From Deltaproteobacteria bacterium (GTDB taxonomy: Bacteria; Desulfobacterota; GWC2-55-46): DNA of 5,419 nt. Positions within the stretch are counted from its first letter, which is position 1. Each line of letters starts with the position of its first letter. The translations under genes and the position numbers were made by a program. The notes beneath the pieces are model-generated. The model saw only the letters and a list, made by a program, of their open reading frames with translations, did no database searches and was not told where the DNA came from. Location of the stretch: positions 1 through 5,419 of the forward strand of contig JAKAIQ010000158.1 of assembly GCA_021825035.1 (NCBI GenBank), written 5' to 3'. This document shows positions 1 to 4,895 of the stretch, in pieces.

Positions 1-317
1 CGATCCGCATCCTCCAATATGGCGGCTTCCCTCCCGGAGTCATCCGCTTCGCTACTCATTGCAGGCATTCCCTTTATAGAGGCGTTGGCTCCGGGAGCAG
101 GCTTCTCAGCACTGCCTCCGGCGTTTGGCCTATCATCGACCGGACTTACGTCAAAGCCTCTGTTGCCTTTCATAACGAAATACGGCGCGCCGCATTTTAC
201 GCAGTTTATCCTTGTGCCTTTTTCCCAGTCGAGCACCGTTTCTGCGGGTATCCACAGCCTGAAGCCGGTTTTACAACCAGCGCAGTGCACTTCTATAGAC
301 TCTTTTTTTATGGTCAT
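1..317 (-). CDS. Zinc-ribbon (MJ0042-like) protein, 3' end beyond window
   Basis: The start codon is the ATG at 317-315; 105 codons are visible before the window edge, with no stop. The first 50 residues form a zinc ribbon with two CxxC knuckles, C12-A-G-C15 and C39-V-K-C42, joined by a segment containing a WxxG-like turn (LWIPAE, then DWEKG). This layout matches the short N-terminal zinc-finger domains called MJ0042-type, which often sit in front of longer proteins with unrelated C-termini. From about residue 55 the chain becomes rich in Pro, Gly, Ala, Ser, Asp and Glu, which looks like a disordered linker. The real functional domain is therefore probably outside the window. The ribosome site is weak (AAAAGAG about 6 nt before ATG). 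A strong promoter lies about 140 nt upstream (458-487), so the gene probably starts its own transcription unit. I cannot assign a function. Confidence 0.75.
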   Translation of the reverse strand, partial: MTIKKESIEVHCAGCKTGFRLWIPAETVLDWEKGTRINCVKCGAPYFVMKGNRGFDVSPVDDRPNAGGSAEKPAPGANASIKGMPAMSSEADDSGREAAILEDAD

Positions 318-607
318 TATATTCTCTTTTCAAGCCCTGAGACAGGACAGGCTCTTCAGACTATTTGAAACCGGGAGAAGATGAAAGCCCTGATCCGAAG
401 CCATCTCCAATGACACATGACGACTTTTCGGCTTTCCTGTCAAAGATGACACACGTGAGTTTACCACTATCAAAACGGGGGTGTCAATAATTCCTGCCGC
501 ATCGACGCATTAAGCCCTTTGCGCATGAAGATCCATGTAAAGGCAGGCTATCATGTATACGCACGCAGCGGGCTGGTTCTCAAGTTAAAACCATGCCTGA
601 AGCTATC
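318..607. other. 290-nt intergenic region between cutA and the zinc-ribbon gene
   Basis: No convincing gene is present; the longest minus-strand frames with an ATG are about 14-24 codons and lack a properly spaced ribosome site. Besides the promoter at 458-487 there is a weaker pair further upstream on the minus strand, TTGAGA (583-578) and TATACA (559-554), with 18 nt between them. An 8-bp direct repeat, ATGACACA, occurs at 410-417 and 446-453. TGTCA-AAGA-TGACA (438-451) forms a 5-bp inverted repeat at the predicted transcription start. No hairpin with a following T-run closes cutA. Confidence 0.4.
458..487 (-). promoter_or_regulatory. Sigma70-type promoter for the zinc-ribbon gene
   Basis: Read on the minus strand, a perfect -35 TTGACA (487-482) is followed after 18 nt by TAAACT (463-458), which matches the TATAAT consensus at four positions. 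Transcription would begin near 451, giving a leader of about 134 nt before the ATG at 317. This is the best -35/-10 pair seen in the window. It is supported by pattern only. Confidence 0.55.
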
Positions 608-940
608 CTAACGAGGCTTCGCCGACGTAGCCTCGTCAATCCATTCGAGATACTCCGCAGAGCCTTGTTCCACATTTAACGCTATTATCTCCGGCATCTC
701 ATAGCCGTGGAGTTCCTTGATGCGAGCCTTAAGCCTTTCAAAAAGCCCGGCCCTCGTCTTGTAGATCGACAATGCCTCTTCGTCGTCATGGAGTTTGCCT
801 TTCCAGGAGTATATTGACCTGACTCCGCGGACTATGTTCACGCACGCGGCAAGGCCTTCTTCGATCACGGGCTTCGCTATGCGCGCCGCCTCATCCTCGC
901 ATGAAGCTGTGGAAAACACGACGACATGCCCCTCTTTCAT
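608..940 (-). CDS. cutA: CutA family divalent-cation tolerance protein
   Basis: A complete 110-residue protein, the usual size for CutA (about 100-115). It shows the family's order of motifs: an N-terminal beta strand VVVFSTA (6-12), the helix with EEGLAACVNI (27-36) including the conserved Cys33, then SIYSWKGK (42-49). The EEALSIYKTR strand (54-63) and LHGYEMPEII (77-86) near the C-terminus follow. The usual LHPYE motif here reads LHGYE, a Pro-to-Gly change. CutA proteins form very stable trimers with a ferredoxin-like fold. They were linked to copper tolerance in E. coli, but their physiological role is still unsettled. The start is well fixed by a strong GAGGAGGT ribosome site 7-8 nt before the ATG. 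The gene lies 92 nt downstream of the Mut7-C gene in the same direction, so it may be co-transcribed. The family call is firm; the function in this organism is not. Confidence 0.93.
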   Translation of the reverse strand: MKEGHVVVFSTASCEDEAARIAKPVIEEGLAACVNIVRGVRSIYSWKGKLHDDEEALSIYKTRAGLFERLKARIKELHGYEMPEIIALNVEQGSAEYLEWIDEATSAKPR

Positions 941-947
941 TCACTTA

Positions 948-955
948 ACCTCCTC
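948..955 (-). promoter_or_regulatory. Strong ribosome binding site of cutA
   Basis: On the minus strand this reads GAGGAGGT, nearly perfect complementarity to the 16S rRNA tail, 7-8 nt before the ATG at 940. It fixes the cutA start and is the strongest Shine-Dalgarno site seen in the window. Confidence 0.8.
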
Positions 956-1032
956 AAGGCTTTTCGGTGACGTTCGATTTAATCAAAAGAACGCTCGCAA
1001 CCGTATTCTACGAATATCGACAATCTTTACCT

Positions 1033-1530
1033 CTATCCTCTGCCGAGCAAACTCGACAGGTCGCTCAGCATCTTTTCCCTGTGCGTTCCCGCCCAGTAAA
1101 CACGTCTACACAACGGACAGCGCATGAATTTTTTCTGGGTATCGTGCACATAAGCGGGCACTTTGTCTTCCACATCCTCCGCCGAGGACTCTTCAAGCAA
1201 GGCGTTGCACCTAATACACCGACTTAGAAACATTTCGTATCCTATTGGAAATACGGCGGATATCTCCCTTAATTGCTCCCCTACAAAAGCGCTTTTAATA
1301 AAAATATATCTTCCCCTTATCACGCGCCGCCGTATGAGAAGCGTATCCCTCGTAAGTATTATCCGACCTTCCTCCATCGCCCTCTCAACAAGGCGGGAGT
1401 CGTCTATATCCTTCTCATATTCCACGTCAAAGCCGATAGTCCTCATCCATCTGGCGAGCTTTCCGAGCATCGAGTCTGCAAAGAACCTGGGCTCACCGCC
1501 TTCTCCCGGAATAGCGTGACGATCCTTCAT
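1033..1530 (-). CDS. Mut7-C RNase-domain protein with zinc ribbon
   Basis: A 165-residue protein matching the stand-alone Mut7-C family (formerly DUF82, PF01927), named after the C-terminus of the C. elegans Mut-7 exonuclease and considered a PIN-like putative RNase. The nuclease-like part begins FFADSMLGKLARWMR (16-30), with acidic residues at D19, D41/D43/D44 and D62 in the LTRD motif (59-62) as likely metal ligands. The C-terminal part is a zinc ribbon: C105-I-R-C108, then C138-P-L-C141, followed by VYWAGTH (144-150), a conserved ending of the family. The ATG at 1530 has no clear Shine-Dalgarno sequence, but a stop lies ten codons upstream in frame. The next ATG (residue 21) would cut into the domain, so this start is preferred. 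The gene follows the phosphofructokinase after 66 nt. Its RNA substrate is unknown, and RNase activity is inferred from the family only. Confidence 0.85.
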   Translation of the reverse strand: MKDRHAIPGEGGEPRFFADSMLGKLARWMRTIGFDVEYEKDIDDSRLVERAMEEGRIILTRDTLLIRRRVIRGRYIFIKSAFVGEQLREISAVFPIGYEMFLSRCIRCNALLEESSAEDVEDKVPAYVHDTQKKFMRCPLCRRVYWAGTHREKMLSDLSSLLGRG

Positions 1531-1554
1531 GAAGATATCAGATTTGGCGTGACA

Positions 1555-1592
1555 TATTCTTTATAAACTATTATTACAAATGATAAAATATG
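1555..1592 (-). promoter_or_regulatory. AT-rich possible promoter before the Mut7-C gene
   Basis: The 66-nt gap between the phosphofructokinase stop and the Mut7-C start is strikingly AT-rich. On the minus strand it contains TGTAATAAT (1578-1570), which resembles an extended -10 element, and TATAAA (1566-1561). No good -35 hexamer is placed correctly upstream of either. The gap may hold a weak internal promoter, or the gene may depend on read-through. No terminator hairpin is visible after the phosphofructokinase. Confidence 0.25.
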
Positions 1593-1596
1593 TAGA

Positions 1597-2622
1597 TTAG
1601 CCGAAAAAGACACCGGCGGTCCTGAAAAGCTCCATGTCAACGGTCTTTGTCTTGCCCGTGGCCTCTTCAAGAGAAACGTCCACAATCCTGTTCCCCTGTA
1701 GAGCAACCATGCGGCCGAACCTGCCCTCGCTAATGAGTTCCGCCGCCCTTACGCCAAGGCGCGTCGCAAGAACCCTGTCAAAAGCAGTGGGCGAGCCGCC
1801 GCGCTGGAGGTGGCCCAACACCACGTGCCTTGACTCGTGATTAGTCCTTTTTTCTATCTCCCTTGCGAGAAATTCACCTACGCCCCCCAGCCTCACATGT
1901 CCGAAGGCATCGAGTTCCCCGTTCTGAGTAATCATATTTCCTTCTTTCGGAACCGCACCTTCCGCTGCGACGATCAGGCTGAAAAGCGTACCCGCTTCAC
2001 TTCTTCTATTTACGCATGCGCACACCTCGTCGATATCAAAAGGCTTCTCAGGGATCAGTATCGCGTCCGCCCCTCCGGCCATGCCTCCATAAACGGCTAT
2101 CCACCCTGCGTGTCTGCCCATTACCTCCACTACCATGACCCTGTGATGAGACTCCGCGGTGGAACGAAGCCTGTCCATCGATTCAGTCACGACGTTTATG
2201 GCGGTATCGAAACCAAAGGTGAAATCAGTGGCCGACAGGTCGTTATCTATGGTCTTGGGAACGCCTACCGTCTTTATCCCCATGGAGAAGAGTTTAGCTG
2301 CGACCCCAAGTGTATCATCCCCGCCGATACACACCAGGGAGTCGAGATCAAGCGCCTTGATATTTTTCATCAGGCTGTCGGTATCGGCGCGCGATTTCAA
2401 AGGATTCGTTCTCGAGGTGCCGAGCATGGTGCCTCCGGCCTGTAGAATCCCCAATACAGCCTCGGCGTCGAGTTTTATGGTTGAGCGGTTTAACAGCCCC
2501 TTCCAGCCGTCTTTTATGCCCGTAAACCCGTGACCTAACTGAGTGCCTCTTTTAACCACAGCCCTTATGACCGCGTTAAGACCCGGACAATCACCGCCTC
2601 CGGTAAGTATACCTACGTTCAT
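1597..2622 (-). CDS. pfp: 6-phosphofructokinase, predicted PPi-dependent (group III)
   Basis: A 341-residue cytoplasmic enzyme that phosphorylates fructose 6-phosphate to fructose 1,6-bisphosphate. Visible motifs in order are ILTGGGDCPGLNAVIR (5-20), GGDDT (100-104), PKTIDND (122-128) with catalytic D126, MGRHAGW (168-174) and GHLQRGGSP (270-278). The donor site carries Asp103 and Lys123 where the ATP enzyme of E. coli has Gly104 and Gly124. In this family that pair marks pyrophosphate-dependent enzymes such as that of Amycolatopsis methanolica, which is of almost the same length. PPi use would make the step reversible and spare ATP; this is predicted, not shown. The ATG at 2622 is chosen because ILTGGG should lie at the N-terminus and a G-rich ribosome site sits just before it. 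In-frame starts at 2628 (GTG), 2652 and 2727 are possible, but the last overlaps the kinase gene. The gene is 40 nt downstream of the kinase. Confidence 0.93.
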   Translation of the reverse strand: MNVGILTGGGDCPGLNAVIRAVVKRGTQLGHGFTGIKDGWKGLLNRSTIKLDAEAVLGILQAGGTMLGTSRTNPLKSRADTDSLMKNIKALDLDSLVCIGGDDTLGVAAKLFSMGIKTVGVPKTIDNDLSATDFTFGFDTAINVVTESMDRLRSTAESHHRVMVVEVMGRHAGWIAVYGGMAGGADAILIPEKPFDIDEVCACVNRRSEAGTLFSLIVAAEGAVPKEGNMITQNGELDAFGHVRLGGVGEFLAREIEKRTNHESRHVVLGHLQRGGSPTAFDRVLATRLGVRAAELISEGRFGRMVALQGNRIVDVSLEEATGKTKTVDMELFRTAGVFFG

Positions 2623-2625
2623 CGT

Positions 2626-2634
2626 CACCCCCCC
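2626..2634 (-). promoter_or_regulatory. G7-tract ribosome binding site of the phosphofructokinase
   Basis: On the minus strand a run of seven G is followed by TG, giving GGGGGGGTG just before the ATG at 2622. It can pair with the 16S tail as a GGAGGTGA-like site using G:U pairs. It supports 2622 as the start rather than the ATG at 2652, which has no such site. Confidence 0.5.
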
Positions 2635-2641
2635 GATTTTA

Positions 2642-2660
2642 CTGCGGTCCATGGCCGCAG
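2642..2660 (-). other. Hairpin between kinase and phosphofructokinase genes
   Basis: CTGCGG (2660-2655) and CCGCAG (2647-2642) form a perfect 6-bp GC-rich stem with a 7-nt loop, between the kinase stop and the phosphofructokinase start. The sequence after it (TAAAATC) has no T-run, so it is not a terminator. It might affect mRNA stability or translation of the downstream gene. Confidence 0.4.
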
Positions 2661-2662
2661 GC

Positions 2663-4072
2663 TCAATCCATGACGGCAAGAGGAAGTTTAACCGTGAAAG
2701 TGGAGCCTCTCCCCTCATCGCTTTCAACCTCTATGTACCCGCCGTGCGAATCCACTATCTCCTTGCAAATGCTGAGGCCCAATCCGGCGCCGCCCACTTC
2801 CCTGGACCGGGCCTTATCGACCCTGTAGAACCTATCGAATATGTAAGGCAGATCGCTCCTTGCGATGCCTATCCCGGAGTCGCGCACCCTGAATACCGCC
2901 ATGCCGTCTTCGGTATCGAGATAAAGACCGACAGCCCCCCCGCGAGGGGTATACTTGAGAGCGTTATCTATAAGGTTAAAGAAAAGCTGGCTCAGCCTTA
3001 CCTGGTTTCCGGGTACGCTGGCAGGCCTATTCTTCAGGATATCAATGCTGACGCCCCTGTCAAGAGCCAGCCTCCTTAACAGCTCGACCCTTTCGGAGAG
3101 CACCCTGTCAAGCTCGACTATTTCTTTCGGGGCGGACTCTTTCTCAACGTCCATCTTTGCCAGGTCGAGAAGGTTCCTTACGATATAGCTCATCCTGTCG
3201 ATCTCTTCAAGGGCGCTCGCGATAACCTCTTTCATGTATTCGTTGTCCCTGGACCGGAGCGCTATCTCCATTTCACCCCTGAGAATGGTAAGCGGGGTCT
3301 TGAGCTCATGGGAGGCGTCCGCCGTAAACTGCTTTATCTGCTGGAAGGACTTTTCCAGCCTTTCGATCATCTCGTTTATCGTGGATGCAAGCCTGCCTAT
3401 TTCGTCGGGCACCGAGACGTTTATTCTTTCATTGAGATTCTCCGCGCCTATCCTTCTGGCCGTATTGGTTATCTCGGCCACAGGCGCGAGCGCCTTGCGC
3501 GCAAGAAACCATCCGACCGCCGACGCTATAATGGCCGAAGCGGCGATCCACAGGGTAAAGATGTATGCGAGCGAATGGAATATCGCCTCCATCCCTTCGA
3601 GTGAGGAGGCGACCTGGACTATGGCGACATGGCCTTTTCCCTTCAGTATTATCGGCTTTGTCACCATCCTTACCGGGTATCTTCCAAGCGTGCGCACCAC
3701 CTCGAAGGTGGTCTTCCCCTTCAAGGCGTTTATGTAGGTATCCCTGGAAATGGGCAGCGTGAAGTTCTCCAAATTTGAAGACCTGGCAACAAGATTCCCC
3801 TTCTGGTCGAGGATCTGGATATAGTTTCCGGCAGTCCTGATGCCGAAGAACCTCTCCAATATTATGTCAAAGTCCTGCGGCAGGAAAAGCTGTCCTGAGG
3901 GCCTTATGACGGTATGAACCATCATGTTCGCAACAGAGCTTATCTGTCCGTCCATGCGGTACATGAATATCCTGAAAAGGGAATAGGAAAAGGCCGCGCC
4001 AAACGACAGAAGGCTTACGGTAAGGAGCGACACGTACCAGAATGTGAGCCTTGTTCGGATGGAAAATCTCAT
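2663..4072 (-). CDS. Membrane sensor histidine kinase (HAMP-HisKA-HATPase)
   Basis: A complete 469-residue kinase. The first membrane segment spans about residues 11-36. An extracytoplasmic sensing region of about 130 residues follows, then a second membrane segment (about 168-190) and a HAMP linker (about 190-243). The HisKA domain holds the phosphorylated His255 in ASHELKTPLT (253-262). The ATPase domain shows the N box FFNLIDNALKYTP (364-376), G1 DSGIG (398-402), the F box FDRFYR (412-417) and G2 GGAGLGLSI (427-435). All key catalytic residues are present. The architecture and the VTKPIILKG...VQVASSLEGME stretch before the second membrane segment resemble the CusS/heavy-metal-sensor kinase group, but the signal cannot be read from sequence. 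The start lies 24 nt after the Crp/Fnr stop, with only a weak GAGAAG ribosome site, which suggests translational coupling. No response regulator gene is present in the window, so the partner is unknown. Confidence 0.93.
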   Translation of the reverse strand: MRFSIRTRLTFWYVSLLTVSLLSFGAAFSYSLFRIFMYRMDGQISSVANMMVHTVIRPSGQLFLPQDFDIILERFFGIRTAGNYIQILDQKGNLVARSSNLENFTLPISRDTYINALKGKTTFEVVRTLGRYPVRMVTKPIILKGKGHVAIVQVASSLEGMEAIFHSLAYIFTLWIAASAIIASAVGWFLARKALAPVAEITNTARRIGAENLNERINVSVPDEIGRLASTINEMIERLEKSFQQIKQFTADASHELKTPLTILRGEMEIALRSRDNEYMKEVIASALEEIDRMSYIVRNLLDLAKMDVEKESAPKEIVELDRVLSERVELLRRLALDRGVSIDILKNRPASVPGNQVRLSQLFFNLIDNALKYTPRGGAVGLYLDTEDGMAVFRVRDSGIGIARSDLPYIFDRFYRVDKARSREVGGAGLGLSICKEIVDSHGGYIEVESDEGRGSTFTVKLPLAVMD

Positions 4073-4096
4073 TGCGTGGGTCTTCTCAGCGGAGGA

Positions 4097-4810
4097 TCAC
4101 TCGCCGAGCTGTCTTAGCTTGCCGAGGGATTTTATGATTATCTCTTTTCGTCTTATATCGAGTATGCCGTCTTCCTTGAAGCTTTTGAGCAGTCTTATGG
4201 AAGTCTCCTGGGTTATGCCGAGAAGCTCGGCTATCTCAAGACGCGAAAGCGTAAGGTTGAGCTTCACGCCTCCGTCGGATTTGACGCCGTACTCGTTGGC
4301 AAGAGTAAAAAGGAGATGTGCGAGCTTCTCCCTGGCGTTCAACAGCCCAAGGTTGCCGATCCTCTCATAGGCATGATTAAGCTCCTCGCCCATGGCGAGT
4401 ATGAGTTTTTTAGCAACGCTCGGCTCTTTCTCCAATATCTGAAAGAATATGTTCTTGTCGATATAACAGAGCTCGCACTCCTCCATGGCCACAGCGGTGT
4501 TCTTGTAGACCCTGCCGTCGTAAAAGACCTCGAAGCCAAGCAGATCTCCGGGTTTGAGTATCTTTATGATCTGCTCCTTGCCCTGGCTTGACGACCTGAG
4601 GATCTTCACCCTCCCTGTGCGGATGATGTAGAGCCCGCCGCACTCGTCGCCTTCCATGAATATGACCTCTCTCTTACGGTGCGACGAGATGACTACGACG
4701 TCCTTGAAGGCGTCGAGCTGCCTTGCATTAAGGCCGGTGAATAGCGCGTTTTCCTTTATATGGCAGTGGCAGAGCGAGCATATCGACTCTTTATCCATTA
4801 TGATGGTCAT
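4097..4810 (-). CDS. Crp/Fnr-family transcriptional regulator, Cys-rich N-terminus
   Basis: A 237-residue regulator with an N-terminal cyclic-nucleotide-binding-like beta-roll (about 24-130), a long dimer helix (about 130-160) and a winged helix-turn-helix (about 160-230). The roll includes FMEGDECGGLYIIRTGRVKI (51-70) and LKPGDLLGFE (85-94). The DNA-reading helix is in LEIAELLGITQETSIRLL (191-208); E202 and R206 match the conserved Glu and Arg of FNR and CRP, while FNR's Ser212 position is Ile205. Cysteines C11, C14 and C16 precede the roll, and C115 aligns with FNR's Cys122. C57 and C112 are also present. An iron-sulfur or redox role is therefore possible, though the spacing is not that of E. 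coli FNR. The ATG at 4810 is chosen because GAGGGTGA lies 7-8 nt upstream. It is the first gene of the probable operon with the kinase and phosphofructokinase. Its targets are unknown. Confidence 0.92.
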   Translation of the reverse strand: MTIIMDKESICSLCHCHIKENALFTGLNARQLDAFKDVVVISSHRKREVIFMEGDECGGLYIIRTGRVKILRSSSQGKEQIIKILKPGDLLGFEVFYDGRVYKNTAVAMEECELCYIDKNIFFQILEKEPSVAKKLILAMGEELNHAYERIGNLGLLNAREKLAHLLFTLANEYGVKSDGGVKLNLTLSRLEIAELLGITQETSIRLLKSFKEDGILDIRRKEIIIKSLGKLRQLGE

Positions 4811-4817
4811 TGTATTT

Positions 4818-4825
4818 TCACCCTC
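4818..4825 (-). promoter_or_regulatory. Ribosome binding site of the Crp/Fnr gene
   Basis: The minus strand reads GAGGGTGA, 7 nt before the ATG at 4810. The alternative ATG at 4798 (residue 5) would be too far away, so the first ATG is supported as the start. Confidence 0.6.
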
Positions 4826-4830
4826 ATACT

Positions 4831-4836
4831 ATTATA
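4831..4836 (-). promoter_or_regulatory. TATAAT -10 box upstream of the Crp/Fnr operon
   Basis: A perfect TATAAT lies on the minus strand 20 nt before the start codon. The sequence 16-18 nt further upstream has no good -35 (GTGTTT or similar). Transcription would begin near 4824, inside the Shine-Dalgarno sequence, leaving a leader of only about 14 nt. The missing -35 would fit an activator-dependent promoter. A TTGAT half-site, the FNR half-site consensus, sits at 4870-4866. Confidence 0.4.
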
Positions 4837-4860
4837 AAACATTCCGGGGCAAAAAACACC

Positions 4861-4893
4861 CTAAAATCAACCTCCCCGCGGCAAGCCGCGAGG
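4861..4893 (-). terminator. Probable terminator after the PgaB-like gene
   Basis: Starting 2 nt after the stop codon, the minus strand forms a stem of 8-9 bp with one G:T pair: CCTCGCGGC (4893-4885) against GCCGCGGGG (4882-4874). AGG and then TTGATTTT follow, with a further T6 run near 4856-4851. The T-run does not start directly at the stem, so termination may be incomplete. Confidence 0.45.
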
Positions 4894-4895
4894 CA

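Noticed and set aside
493..547. Inverted repeat CCTGCC/GGCAGG in the cutA downstream region
   Set aside because: Six base pairs separated by 43 nt with no T-run; unlikely to act as a terminator or stable structure.
611..636. Perfect 8-bp inverted repeat ACGAGGCT/AGCCTCGT at the end of cutA as a terminator
   Set aside because: The stem lies inside the last codons, has a 10-nt loop, and is not followed by T residues on the coding strand.
973..986. FNR-like box TTGATTAAATCGAA upstream of cutA
   Set aside because: Only the first half matches TTGAT; the second half fits at two of five positions, and no promoter is clearly placed next to it.
1525..1534. 10-bp palindrome CTTCATGAAG over the Mut7-C start codon
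   Set aside because: Probably a chance product of ATGAAG codons; there is no spacing to a promoter element and no repeat of it elsewhere in the window.
1837..2445. Plus-strand open frame of 202 codons opposite the phosphofructokinase
   Set aside because: It lies wholly within a clear enzyme gene on the other strand, has no recognisable motifs and reflects the codon pattern of that gene.
2623..2727. Longer phosphofructokinase starting at 2727
   Set aside because: It would overlap the kinase gene by 65 nt and add 35 residues before the conserved N-terminal ILTGGG strand; the start at 2622 has a ribosome site.
3234..3737. Plus-strand open frame of 167 codons opposite the histidine kinase
   Set aside because: It is antisense to an intact kinase with all motifs; its Ser/Ile/Ala-rich translation looks like a shadow frame.
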